A DNA stretch of 64,000 nucleotides from Topomyia yanbarensis (Eukaryota > Arthropoda > Insecta > Diptera > Culicidae): the NCBI RefSeq assembly GCF_030247195.1, contig NC_080672.1, positions 82,272,113-82,336,112 on the forward strand. Reading direction: 5' to 3'. Under the pieces are notes generated by a model. That model was given only the letters and a program-made list of their open reading frames with translations. It was not told where the DNA came from and searched no databases. The translations under genes were made by a program, and so were the position numbers. Below are positions 1 through 11,300 of this stretch, piece after piece. Positions within the stretch are counted from its first letter, which is position 1. Each line of letters begins with the position of its first letter.

Positions 1-1022
1 ATTGTATAAGAAAATTATAATTATGACTGGCAAATACTAAGAAATTTAGAAGCATACTTGAAGTTAAAAATGCTTCCTTACTAATAACTGCCTAATAATG
101 TAATTACAGTTTCTTTAATTTTAGGTTTTTGCTATCAAAAAATCATTGTTTTTTGGAATTGTATTTTTAACATTTTTTTGTTTTCTTATTGAAAAATTAG
201 ACCAAAAAATATTCACACAGAAGAATTGATTTCCTATAACTCGCTATCATATAGTTTTGCTGCACCAATGGCGATTTTCGAACAATATATTTTGAAAGTA
301 GTGCATTCAAGGTCTGATACGCCCTTTTTGAATATTACTCTTGAATAAAAATTGTTTGTTTAATAATGCAAAATATTTAGTCTCCCATAAAGATGAAACG
401 TAAAAGGTTTCATTAGAATCGAAGATAGTCACAATTTTTGAAGTAAATGAATCAAACTTGATGGAATTGCTTCACAACAGAAAACATCTGTCACGTTACA
501 TCAACTGTGTTTTCTCAAAAATGAATAAAACTTCAAGGTTTTCACAATACAATTTCAAAAAGTAGACTCAAAGTAGTAAGAAAAAATATAGGTTAGACAT
601 TGTATGCATGCTTTTAGTGTGGTTCACAATCTTTTTCGAATTTTTGATCTGTCACGTTACAAGTTATATGGTTTCCATTGCTTCACAATTGAAAATAAGC
701 ATTTATCTATATTCATCTCAATTTTTCAAGCAATATCATTAAAATTAAATTAGACTGCGATGGAAAAATGTAATTCCAGGAAAAAAGTTGAAAATATGCA
801 TTTTGTGTACATTTTTAACTCCTTACGGTCTTTAAGTCATTTTCAAGTCATGCAAGTAGCATCAACAAACTTTTATAAATAACCGACATAGAATTTTTTT
901 TCTGGGCTCACCATTCATATTTTTTAATATTAGAGGTTATATACATACGGAAAATAAACAGTTTGACGCAAAATTTTATAAAAAAAATTTCGCCTGTGGT
1001 TGCCATTTTCGGAGCCTTGACC

Positions 1023-1250
1023 ATATGCGTGTGACATCATCTCATCAGAATACGACACTAACTTAATGACAAGACTAAGCATGCGCCGAATCAAGAAGAA
1101 CTCCTTCTATTGGAGGCTATCGCACAGGACTAGGAGTTGCTCAGAAACACAAATAGTGTTTTCGTTTTTGGAGCTACCGTCAATCCGGCGCTAGCTTAGT
1201 CCTGTCACTAAGTTAGTGTCGGATTCTCATGAGGCGAAGTCAAAACGCAA
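1023..1250. repeat. Palindromic MITE-like inverted repeat
   Basis: Two arms of about 58 bases (about 1032-1088 and 1185-1241) are near-perfect reverse complements; both contain GACACTAACTTA followed by a GACTAAGC block. The short unmatched centre and lack of coding potential fit a palindromic MITE remnant. No clear target duplication was found, so the superfamily is unknown. Confidence 0.6.
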
Positions 1251-1572
1251 ATTCCATAACTAAATTAATTGAAATGTTATTTATTTCAAGCACCTTTCTT
1301 CCCAATATTTTTTTGTTTTCTTATTTTCTAATATGTGGTGGAAGGTTTGAACTGGTTGTTTAAACGAATGATTTAATCGCCCTATCCAAAAATTTTAGAG
1401 CACACGTTCGAGATTCAGAACTACATAACGGCTTTGAAAAACCAATAAGGTTAAAGTCATTTTCGGTCAAAAACAAATATTATGTTCGAATATTGGACAT
1501 TCGAAACTGCTCTAAATGTGCTTAGATATCAGAAATATCAAGATGCGGTTTATAAACATAATATCAACTTAC

Positions 1573-1878
1573 CCGCTCTTCCACGTTTCTTTGCTCCGGA
1601 TTGCTGTACGCCGTCGACACGTGAACCATGGCTTTCAGCTCCGGCAACCCTTTGCAAATCTCAAAAATTTCCCTCGTCGACAGCACATTAGTCAGAATGG
1701 CATCCTTGAGCGGATCATCGAACCGCACGCTGGCAGCTAAGTGAAACACGACCGAAACACTTTCCAACCGGCGGATGTCGTCATCGCACATGCCGAGTCG
1801 TAACTGCATACAGTCGCCAAACATGGGCACCAGCTTGGCCAATGTGGCCGGATTTTGCATCTTCAGACACTTGAATAG
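1573..1878 (-). CDS. Fatty acyl-CoA reductase A, exon 2 (partial gene)
   Basis: This 306-base exon (102 codons) continues the Rossmann fold of FAR-A. It opens with LFKCLKMQNP after an AG acceptor and ends with NVEER at a GTAAGT donor. Family landmarks are VPMFGDC, VFHLAASVRFDDPL and MVHVSTAYSN, the last being the segment around the active-site serine/threonine of extended short-chain dehydrogenases. Both splice sites are in phase 0, matching exon 1. FARs use NADPH to reduce fatty acyl-CoA to primary alcohol at ER or peroxisome membranes. The next exon should carry the YxxxK motif; no candidate is seen between 1 and 1572, so the gene continues off the left edge. FAR-B has a longer exon 2, so this donor position is lineage specific. 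Confidence 0.88.
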
Positions 1879-1964
1879 CTGCAAGATTGGATTTCAATTA
1901 ACACATTTTCACGAACGGCCTTCTAAAACAAAGTCACGCATTTTTTTTTTATAATCGAACGCAC

Positions 1965-2180
1965 TGGATTATTGGTCAGCTCCTGGACACGGGCATCGGG
2001 CGTTTTGCCCCGCTTGCAACGCATCAGCACAAACACGCGGCGAACGTCTGGGCAGCACCGGAGCAGCTTCTCGATCAGCACTTTACCCATGAAGCCAGTA
2101 CCGCCAGTAATGAACACATCGATCCCGGCGTAAAACTCGGGAACTGACACATAGTGATCACTAGAGTAACTCTCGGACAT
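1965..2180 (-). CDS. Fatty acyl-CoA reductase A, exon 1 (N-terminus)
   Basis: Start of a FAR on the minus strand. The protein begins [10 protein letters not shown] and reaches the NAD(P)-binding motif [19 protein letters not shown] about 30 residues in, the diagnostic TGxxGxxG of the NAD_binding_4/FAR family. I chose the ATG at 2180 because it puts the glycine motif at the usual distance; an in-frame ATG at 2204 would add eight residues. The exon ends after LTNNP at a GTGCGT donor, an 86-base intron before exon 2. The first half of the enzyme is therefore intact here; the rest lies outside the window. The paralogues FAR-B and FAR-C share its orientation, so this is one edge of a tandem FAR cluster. 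Confidence 0.88.
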
Positions 2181-2204
2181 TGCAGTCTTCTGAAAACACT
2201 TCAT

Positions 2205-4734
2205 CTTTCAACGACCGAATCTTCCGGACTAGTCCCGGAAGCGCGCAAATCTTGTCGTATTTATAGATGTTTCCTTTCACTTTGTTCTTATCTGGACCCA
2301 AACGCTGCGGTCTCCCATTCCGTCCCAGCACTGTTTTGCTTTAGGTTTCTTTCACGTCCCAACACCACTCTACGGTTCTCACACGACTGCTCAAGACAAA
2401 TTCCACGTAGTAATCTTCGAAGGTTGTAATGCCCTTTTTAGTCTAGTGTCAAAACCAACTGCATCAACAACAACGTGACCGAGACCTTGGCGATCGAGTC
2501 CCGATAAAGGTGCACTTAAATCTGCTTACACGAATAGGTAGCTATGCATACAAACTGCATCCAAGTTGCAGTTTTGACTTTCACTTTTTATTTGTCTTTT
2601 GTCTTCAAGTTTAAGTTCTGCGAATTGGTGGCAGTAATGAGAATAATAGTCATTCATTCAAGAGCAAGCCACCGAGCGTCAGGTTATTGATATGATGTTT
2701 ACGCGCCATTTGTTGTAGTTGCAGTTGCAGCATGTTGCGTATGCCAATAAAAACAAGCTTCGCCCGCGGGGTACAAAGAACTACCTTGTAGGTGCACCAG
2801 CGATGCATGTGCAAAATTCAACTGCAACAGCGAGTTTTTTGGCGCCTTGGGGAATTCCTAGAGCGGGAGGATGGTTACCCAAAATGAAATGTATGTGACC
2901 TCAGGGGCAACCTGTTTCATTTCTGTTCCAGTTTATAATGCCAACGACAAACGCATCGAAACAGGAAAAAATCAAAATAAAAAGTAATAGGTCGTACCTA
3001 CTAGTATGACACTGCGAAACTATTGCGGCTGAAGTTCAATGAAAATTTTGTTTTGAATAACGGTGTTGTAAGTATCAAGACCACAAAGTGAGTTTTTTCA
3101 TTTTTATTATTTTTGAATATCGCTGAAAATAGCAATTATGCGTACAATCAATCATACCAACAGTGACAGGGTAAAGTGCTAATTTTGGCTCTATTAGGGA
3201 GAGTGTCGATGGAATGCGAATAAATCGGCATCAACATCGTTGTTTCGTTCCTTAAAACCAATATAATACAAAATGGACAGCAAATATTAAAAATATTATT
3301 ACCCTACCATTTGAATCAATGCGTTGAACAAAGATGGCAGACGTTGCTCTAACCAACAGCTTAAAATGGATGTAGTGACAATGGGCTCATTACCCTACAC
3401 AATTTTACACGCAAATAATTTTAGAAGTTTGGAAATATTGCAAAGGGAATCAAAGTACCGGGGGGGCCCGGCACTGATGGTGAAACCATACTAACGACTA
3501 TATTCGAATAAGGTGCAAGAATTATTGTAACTCTTTGGTGTGTTGCTAAAAGTGGAAGAAATTTGAATTGAAAGTTTGTCTATGGCTCAAAGTTTATATT
3601 AGCAATGTTTCAACAACTATGATATGTTTGAACTACACATAATCAAAGTTTGGAAGTAAATGGATGGCCAATAAATCTGTGTTTGGCAAGTATTTTGCGG
3701 ATGTGGCAAAGTGAATCAGGTTTTCACCACATTTGAGACCGTCAACGGTCTATCTACGAAATCAAACCTCTCCAAATTCTGCTTTTTGAGGTCTTGCGAC
3801 ACTGTTATGGCCGGATCTAGCATCACTACTGGAACTGAACCATTAATATTATTTTTTAAACAAAAATAAGTCAACTTTCAAACATTCAAGAATTTCGCTC
3901 TACCGGTAAAATTTGAGCCGAGTTCGGAACTATGGACTGGTCCGGATCCGTGGTCTGCTCCGGACTAGTGATCTGGGCCTAGATCGTATCGAGTTTAATT
4001 TATTTTACTATCCAACCTACCCAGTAAAAAATCCGTAATTCCGAGTTGTTTCTGTCAATATTAAGGCAGATTCCAGCTTGAATTCTTGCCGAAATACGCC
4101 AGAATTTCGGGTTGTTTGACTCGATACTAATACATACTATCATAAAAATCGACCTAATTATCCTACATACGAACAGAGCTGAAGTTGATACATACTTAAA
4201 AAGTGTTTCATTGTGTAATGCTCACACATGTACAGCTACCGGAATTCGCCATTTCACCGTTTATTACCATTACGGTAATATTGGTTTAATACCGTAAAGC
4301 ACAATTGCGAGTCCTGTTACCGAAAAGTTAATAGAATCTTGCCCAAAAGTAATAGAAACATACTCGTCGGATTTTGGGTGTAGTAATATTTTAATGTAGA
4401 ATACATTTAAGCTTTCAATATAGGGGTCCCGTTTCAAAATATCGGCTGCGGCGCCGCGTCAGATTTTGAACGTTAATAACTTTTATCATACTTAACAGAA
4501 TGATTTGATTTTTAGGCCAATTTGTTGAAAATATGTTCCTCTATGCTGTATTAAAATTTGAAGTATGTATAACATGCACTAATAACAAAAAAATGTGTTT
4601 TGAAAAATCTTTCGAAAACGACTCGGAAAAGTGAAAATTTTCAGCCCATCCCGCACACAGCCGTCACTTTGGTAGACCAACCGAACAATAAAATAATGAA
4701 AAGTTTATATATAGGTCCACTACATGTTTGTTCC
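2205..4734. other. Intergenic upstream region of FAR-A
   Basis: No convincing gene, transposon ORF or long inverted repeat was seen. The first few hundred bases should contain the FAR-A 5' UTR and promoter on the minus strand, but I could not fix a TATA box or initiator. Confidence 0.5.
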
Positions 4735-4945
4735 TATGATTATTCGCATTGGGTTGCTTGACGAGAGCAGTTGGTGGGGGAAAGACGGCATATTCCTTTG
4801 GTTAGGCCATTAGAAGCCGGACGGAAAGGAAAGGCTCATGCACAGCACGAGAACGAGCGAGAAAGCGATAGTAGTGCATATTAGCGCGATTATAAAAATA
4901 TCTGTCGGTCGGTTTTTCTCATCATTCGTATTCGTTCAAGTTCAA

Positions 4946-5154
4946 GCACTAGCAAGCAGCCAGTCCACCGAAGGAAAGCAGTTGGCGATGACGACGGTCG
5001 GAAAAAGTGCCCCAGCTACTGGTGACTCATCACAACCCGATCAGGAACTGTCGCCCTGCAAGAATTTCGCCCCAACTAAAGGGCAACAGAGAAACTAATC
5101 TGTGTTCTAATAAGAGTTAAACTGGCTCACCGTGTCCGCGGGGAGTGCGTCTGA
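4946..5154 (+). pseudogene. Histone H3 pseudogene, copy 1
   Basis: Fragments of H3 can be read in order. A block ending KSAPATG matches the conserved N-terminal tail region KSAPATGG, with STEGK and QLA before it matching STGGK and KQLA. After a stretch with stops, KLAHRVRGEC followed by TGA corresponds to the H3 C-terminus QLARRIRGERA. The middle of the histone fold is deleted. An in-frame open stretch from 4838 covers the tail but reads through the promoter-like region, so it is not a real N-terminus. Followed 29 bases later by a histone stem-loop. Confidence 0.75.
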
Positions 5155-5182
5155 ATTATGCTCCCGCAATAAAACAATAAAC

Positions 5183-5198
5183 GGTTCTTTACAGGACC
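5183..5198 (+). promoter_or_regulatory. Histone mRNA 3' stem-loop, copy 1
   Basis: GGTTCTTTACAGGACC folds into a 6-bp stem with a four-base loop, allowing one G-U pair. This is the shape and spacing of the animal replication-dependent histone 3' processing signal bound by SLBP. It lies just past the H3 pseudogene end. Confidence 0.7.
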
Positions 5199-5878
5199 AA
5201 TTAATTGTGTTCTAATAAGTGTTAAACTGAAATTTACATTTTATGGTGTATAACAAATAATTTTCAGAAAGCTATATAAGAAATACGATGTGTGGAAAGA
5301 AAGAAAGAGAATTTAAATTATCCTCTCTCGCTCGTTTTCGTGCACTGCATTGCCATTCCTTTCTGCTGCTAATACCATCATAACGAAAACGAATGTGCGT
5401 ATTCTCCCGCCATCCCATGGCCAGTGTTGCCACAATTGCATGTCGCTATTACAATTTGAATTATTTTATTGAACCATTTGGCAGCTTCCGTTGATTAACT
5501 ACATAAATCGATTTGTTTGTGCAGCTCCTTGCTAGTAGCAAACTAAATATCCTTTATCAGCGCTAACAAATAACACAAAAGAATTTAAATTTGTGAAAAT
5601 CTTTTCCTTCCTTCTTTTCAAATCTGCAACATTCTTTGAAAATATTGTTGGAATGTTGTTATTGAAAAACTGAACATGCAAGTTTGCTAGCACTGGCCAC
5701 TAGATTGAATGCGATGGAAAGACAGAATATTCGTTTTGGTTATGCTAGTATTGGTAGCCGAACGGAAAGAAAAGGCACAAGAATGGCACGAAAACGAGCG
5801 AGAGAGCGATAGTAGTGCTTTCTCGTGTGTTCATATATGAATATTGGTCGGTCGGTTTTTCGCATCATTCGTTCAAGC

Positions 5879-6085
5879 GCTAGCAAGCAGCCAGTCCACC
5901 GAAGGAAAGCAGTTGGCGATGACGACGGTCGGAAAAAGTGCCCCAGCTACTGGTGACTCATCGCAACCCGATCAGGAACTGTCGCCCTGCAAGAATTTCG
6001 CCCCAACTAAAGGGCAACAGAGAAACTAATCTGCGTTCTAATAAGAGTTAAACTGGCTCACCGTGTCCGCGGGGAGTGCGTCTGA
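5879..6085 (+). pseudogene. Histone H3 pseudogene, copy 2
   Basis: Almost a repeat of copy 1: the same STEGK, QLA, KSAPATG blocks, the same central deletion and the same LAHRVRGEC-stop ending. Shared lesions show copies 1 and 2 arose by duplication of an already dead gene rather than decaying independently. The upstream block 5697-5870 has AACGAGCGAGAGAGCGATAG and an AT-rich CATATATGAATA about where a histone TATA box would be. Confidence 0.75.
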
Positions 6086-6113
6086 ATTATGCTCCCGCAA
6101 TAAAACAATAAAC

Positions 6114-6129
6114 GGTTCTTTACAGGACC
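6114..6129 (+). promoter_or_regulatory. Histone mRNA 3' stem-loop, copy 2
   Basis: Same 16-base sequence as copy 1 (GGTTCTTTACAGGACC), 28 bases after the H3 pseudogene stop. Confidence 0.7.
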
Positions 6130-6679
6130 AATTAATTGTGTTCTAATAAGAGTTAAACTGAAATTTACATTTTATGGTGTATAACAAATAATTTTCAGAA
6201 AGCTATATAAGAAATACGATGTGTGGAAAGAAAGAAAGAGAATTTAAATTATCCTCTCTCGCTCGTTTTCGTGCACTGCTTTTCCATTCCTTTCTGCTGC
6301 TAATACTATCATAACAAACGAATGTGGGTGTTCCCCCACCATCCCATGGCCAGTATCACCGCTAACAAATAAGACAAAAGAATTTAAATTTGTGAAAATC
6401 TTTTCCTTCCTTCTTTTCAAATCTGCAACATTCTTTGAAAATATTGTTGGAATGTTGTTATTGAAAAACTGAACATACAAGTTTGCTAGCACTGGCCACT
6501 AGATTGAAGGCGATGGAAAGACAGAATATTCGTTTTGGTTATGCTAGTATTGGTAGCCGAACGGAAAGGAAAGGCACAAGAATGGCACGAAAACGAGCGA
6601 GAGAGCGATAGTAGTGCTTTCTCGTGTGTTCATATATGAATATTGGTCGGTCGGTTTTTCTCATCATTCGTATTCGTTC

Positions 6680-7040
6680 GCTAGCAAGCAGCCAGCCCAC
6701 CGGAGGAAAGCAGTTGGCAATGATGACGGTCCGCAAAAGTGCCCCAGCTACTGGTGGCCCATCGCAACCAATTACCGATCAGGAACTGTCGCCATGCCAG
6801 TATTTCGCCCCAAATAAAGGGCAACAAAGAAACTAATCCGCTGGCTAACATTCCAGCGTCTGGTTCGTAAGGTTGTGTATTACTTCAAAGTCGAGCTACG
6901 CTTACAAAACTCAGCCGTAATGAAGCCAGTGATGCCTACTTGGTCGGTTTGTTTGAGGATACAAAATAGTGCGCCAAGTACGTAACTTTCTCGCAAAAGA
7001 AATCAAACTGGCTCACAGTGTCCGCTGGGAGTGGGCGTAA
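6680..7040 (+). pseudogene. Histone H3 pseudogene, copy 3 (near full length)
   Basis: The best preserved H3 copy. Reading across frames recovers PTGGK, QLA, RKSAPATGG, then YRSGTVA (H3 YRPGTVA), FQRLVRKV (FQRLVREI), LQNSAVM (FQSSAVM), EASDAYLVGLFEDT (EASEAYLVGLFEDT) and a C-terminus like IKLAHSVRWEWA before TAA. These pieces span essentially the whole 136-residue histone but are separated by frameshifts, stops and short deletions. It lacks the central deletion of copies 1 and 2, so it is closer to the ancestor. The N-terminal ART-K residues and the start codon are not recognisable. A stem-loop follows at 7058. Confidence 0.82.
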
Positions 7041-7057
7041 ATTATAATAAAAGCAAC

Positions 7058-7073
7058 GGTTCTTTTCAGGACC
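7058..7073 (+). promoter_or_regulatory. Histone mRNA 3' stem-loop, copy 3
   Basis: GGTTCTTTTCAGGACC: 6-bp stem with loop TTTC, the canonical insect histone loop, 18 bases after the pseudogene stop. Confidence 0.78.
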
Positions 7074-7400
7074 AATCAATTGTGTTCTAGTGAGAGTTAA
7101 ACTGAAACTTTCATTTTAAGGTGTGTAACAAATTTTCAACAATCAACATAATACGTTGTGTGGAAAGAAGCAGCTTGCACACGGAACAAAAAATTAAATT
7201 ATCCTCTCGCTCGTTTCGTGCACTGTTTTTGCATTCCTTTCTACTGTTATTATCAGTATTACCAAAACGAATGTGTTGTTGCATGTGTTTAAGAGAAACG
7301 TTGAAGTCGCATGCTTCTATTCAAGCTTTTTGGCAGCCCCCGTGAACTAACTGCATTAAATGATTTTTTGTGCAGCTCCGTGCTAGTAGCAAACAAAATG

Positions 7401-7565
7401 GCCCTACCAGTGTCTGATTCGTGAGATTGTGCAGGATTTCAAAGTCGAGCTAAGCTTATAAAGTTCAGCCGTAATGGTACCCGAAGAAGCCAGTCTTGTC
7501 GTTTTGTTCGAGGCTACAAAACAGTTCGCCAGGCACGTAACTATCATGCCAAAAATATCCAACGA
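7401..7565 (+). pseudogene. Histone H3 pseudogene fragment, copy 4
   Basis: Only the central and C-terminal part of H3 is readable: LPVSDSREIVQDFK-like sequence (DNA matching LPFQRLVREIAQDFK), FSRNG in place of SAVM, EEASLVVLFEATKQFARHVTIMPK matching the EASEAYLVGLFEDT to VTIMPKDIQ stretch with small deletions. The N-terminal tail is absent; upstream sequence is the spacer shared with the other units. A perfect stem-loop follows at 7604. Confidence 0.7.
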
Positions 7566-7603
7566 TCCAGCGCATCACCATCAACACCAACGCCGATACC
7601 AAA

Positions 7604-7619
7604 GGTTCTTTTCAGAACC
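7604..7619 (+). promoter_or_regulatory. Histone mRNA 3' stem-loop, copy 4 (perfect)
   Basis: GGTTCTTTTCAGAACC followed by ACCA: fully complementary 6-bp stem, TTTC loop and the usual ACCA 3' flank. This matches the functional consensus even though the adjoining H3 is dead. Confidence 0.82.
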
Positions 7620-7876
7620 ACCATTATTACCATAGAGAATTATTTGAAAATTTCCCATTCAAACGTGATTCTGTTGAATATTATTAGATTTAAATTAACG
7701 TCTCGAATTGAAATCACGACGCTCCGGTTATGTGACAGACATTACCCACCCATCTTTTTTTATTGTGACCACGACTAACGGTTTAATATAGACACCCCAT
7801 TTCAATATTTCTGAAGGAACAGAAGGTCGAGTTTGGAAAGTTTGTAACTTTCATTGTACTTCACCAAATTACACAA

Positions 7877-7889
7877 TGTTCGCACTAAT
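7877..7889. repeat. Target-site duplication of I-like LINE (left)
   Basis: TGTTCGCACTAAT is repeated exactly at 13849-13861. The two copies bracket the LINE and define its ends. Confidence 0.75.
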
Positions 7890-8345
7890 ATCTTAAAATA
7901 CGTTTATTTAGGCCCAAATGCTGTAGCTTAACGAGGCCGATAATTCATTTTTTTTTTATATTACATGTCACATGTTAGTGGGGGAAGGGAAAGCCGTATT
8001 TAGGGGCGGCTTGCTCCCCTCTTATGTAAGTAAAGGACAAAGGTAGGAAGTGGGATACATATTGTGTAATTGACATCGTCGTTTGCTGATTGATCATTGT
8101 GGCGGATATGCACACTTTGTTGTAGTGTTGTAGTTTCCAGCCTGTAATCGCAGGGGCGAGGGGAGGGTCGATATTTCGGATAATTATTGGCACTCTATAT
8201 CATCTGCATGTGCGGTATGTCATGATGTTCTGGATAGACGGTTATCAAGAAGAGTGTGCACCGAAGACTCGTGAAGCAATGCCATATTGTAGATACAGGG
8301 ATAGGTTGGTGAGATTCTACTGTGAATGAGAGAGGGTAAAATGTA

Positions 8346-11300
8346 TTAAACTTGGACATCAATGGTTTTCAAAAAGATATAGATAAGAAAAATATAGGGG
8401 TGGTCACGGCTTGCCAGGACGTCCCGGACTGGCACATAGGGTGATCTACCTCGGGCCCGAAGGGAATCTATTAGTTGGGACCTGGCAACACAGTACTCTG
8501 CGCACAGCCAAACAACATGCTCGATGTCGTGATAGCCGTTCTCACAAACACAATGATTATTTTCAGCAAGCCCTATACGACGGAGATGCGCGTCAAACGA
8601 GTAATGGTTGGACATGATCCTTGACATCGTACGAATAAAGTCCCGGTTCACATCCAACCCCTTAAACCAAGCATTCGTTGATACCTTCGGGATAATGGAA
8701 TGTAGCCACCGTCCCAGATGCCCATTGCTCCATGAGGTTTGCCAACTATCGAGCGTCCTCTGACGAGAGATACTGAAAAATTCGTTGAAGCAAATTGGTC
8801 TTTCGTAAGTGTCGCCTTCTAATGCGCCCACCTTGGCTAAAGAGTCCGCCTTCTCATTGCCCGCAATAGAACAATGTGACGGGACCCAAACCAAGGTAAT
8901 CTGGTAAGATTTTTCAGATAAAGCACTCAGATATTCCCGTATTTTCCCCAGGAAATACGGTGAGTGCTTTCCAGGCTTCGCCGCACGGATGGCCTCAATG
9001 GAGCTGAGACTATCCGAAACGATGAAGTAATGGTCTGAGGGCAGGGTGTCAATGATCCCGAGAGTATACTGAATGGCAGCTAATTCTGCGACGTAAATTG
9101 AAGCAGGATCATTGAGTTTGAATGAGGCAGCAAGATTTTCGTTGAAGATACCGAAGCCTGTGGACCCGTCGAGAATTGATCCGTCAGTGTAGAACATTTT
9201 GGCGCAGTCGACTTGATGGTATTTGTTATAGAAAATATTTGGGACCACTTGTGGGCGAATATGATCCGGAATTCCACAAATCTCTTCCTTCATGGATGTA
9301 TCGAAAAATACAGTTGGATCAGAAGTATCTAAGAGATGAGCACGGTTGACGTTATATGTAGATGAATTGATGTTCTGTGCCATGTAATCGAAGTACAAGG
9401 ACATGAATCGGGTCTGAGAATTAAGCTCGACAAGCCTTTCGCAATTTGCAATCACCAATGGGTTCAGAATATCGCATCGAATGAGCAATCGATATGAGAG
9501 GTCCCAGAATCGATTTTTCAGCGGAAGAACGCCCGCCAGCACTTCGAGACTCATCGTATGGGTCGAGTGCATGCAACCCAAGGCAATACGCAAGCAACGA
9601 TACTGGATTCGCTCCAGTTTGATGAAGTGTATGTTCGCAGCGGAGCGAAAGCAGAAACATCCGTACTCCAACACTGATAATATCGTTGTTTGGTACAACC
9701 TGATTAGGTCTCCTGGATGGGCACCCCACCATGTTCCAGTTATTGTACGGAAAAAGTTGATCCTTTGTTGGCACTTCTGTTTCAGATACCTAATGTGACA
9801 TCCCCAGGTACCTTTAGAGTCGAACCATACCCCGAGATATTTGAATGTTGAAGCCTGAGCAATAGTTTGATCCATTAATTGAAGCTGTAGTTGCGCTGGT
9901 TCACGCTTTCTAGAAAATACGACTAGCTCAGTTTTCTCCGTGGAGAACTCGATACCCAGTTGGAGAGCCCATGCAGACAAATTGTCCAAGGTATCTTGCA
10001 GTGGTCCTTGCAAGTCGACGGCTTTAGGACCTGTAATAGAGACCACACCGTCATCTGCAAGCTGCCTTAGCGTGCAGGAATTGACAAGACATTCGTCAAT
10101 GTCGTTCACGTAAAAATTGTAGAGGAGAGGGCTTAGACATGAGCCCTGGGGAAGGCCCATGTAGCTAAATCGTGATGTCGATAAATCGCCATGCGAGAAA
10201 TGCATTTGTTTTTCAGACAACAGGTTTAGCAAAAAGTTATTTAAAATTGGCGAAAGACCATGCTGGTGCAACTTCTCATAAAGAATGTTGATCGAAACTG
10301 AATCGAAAGCCCCCTTAATATCCAAGAATACTGATGCCATCTGCTCTTTGTTAGCATATGCCATTTGAATTTCTGTTGAGAGCAACGCAAGGCAATCGTT
10401 CGTCCCTTTGCCTTTGCGGAAGCCAAATTGTGTATCTGACAGTAAGCCATTTGTTTCGACCCAATTGTCGAGCCGAAACAGGATCATTTTCTCGAACAAC
10501 TTCCGGATACAGGACAGCATTGCGATCGGACGATACGAATTGTGGTCGGAGGCTGGTTTTCCTGGTTTTTGGATGGCGATGACCCTCACCTGTCTCCAGT
10601 CATGTGGGACAATGTTACCCTCAAGAAACCTATTAAATAAATTCAACAAGCGTCTTTTGGCAGAGTCTGGCAGATTCTTCAATAAGTTGAATTTAATTCT
10701 ATCTGGCCCCGGGGCTTTATTGTTACATGATAAGAGAGCAAGTGAGAACTCCACCATCGTAAACGGTGTTTCGTTCGCGGTATTGTAAGGCGACGCGGCG
10801 CGGTAGATTTTCTGTGCCGGGGCGGAATCCGGACAAACCTTCTTGGCGAAATCGAATATCCAACGGTTTGAATATTCCACGCTCTCGTTAGTACTGTTTC
10901 GGTTTCGCATACGTCGGGCCGTGCCCCAAAGAGTGCTCATCGATGTTTCTCTTGTTAACCCGTCGACAAACCGGCGCCAGTAACTGCGTTTCTTAGCTTT
11001 CATTAAATTTTTCATTCGCTTTTCTAATATCGCGTACACTCGATAACTAGCAACTAACCCGTCGTTCCGGAAAGTTTTATACGCGGCAGCTTTCTCCGCG
11101 TACACGTCTGAGCACTCTTTGTCCCACCACGGGTTGGGAGAACGTTTTTGGGTGTTCACGTCGGGTACTCGTTTCGTCTGAGTTTGAATCGCGCTATCGA
11201 GAATCGAGTTGGACAAAAACTTATATTCTTCCTCCGGGGGAAGTATCTGTGTTGAATCGATAGTTTTGGATATCTCAGCAGCGTAGCTCTTCCAATCAAT

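Larger units (their letters stand above)
4735..7625 (+). repeat. Tandem array of degenerate histone H3 units
   Basis: Three units of roughly 930-945 bases plus a shorter fourth follow head to tail, judged by stem-loop spacing (5183, 6114, 7058, 7604). Each full unit has a GAGCGAGAGAGCGATAG promoter-side block, a decayed H3 reading region and a histone-type 3' stem-loop, then a spacer. Spacers at about 5310-5410, 6230-6350 and 7195-7280 contain a related promoter block in inverse orientation (CCTCTCTCGCTCGTTTTCGTG), which could mark a divergent partner gene or an inverted copy of the H3 promoter. Insect histone genes normally occur as tandem repeats, so this is read as a dead fragment or orphan of such a cluster. 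Confidence 0.75.
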
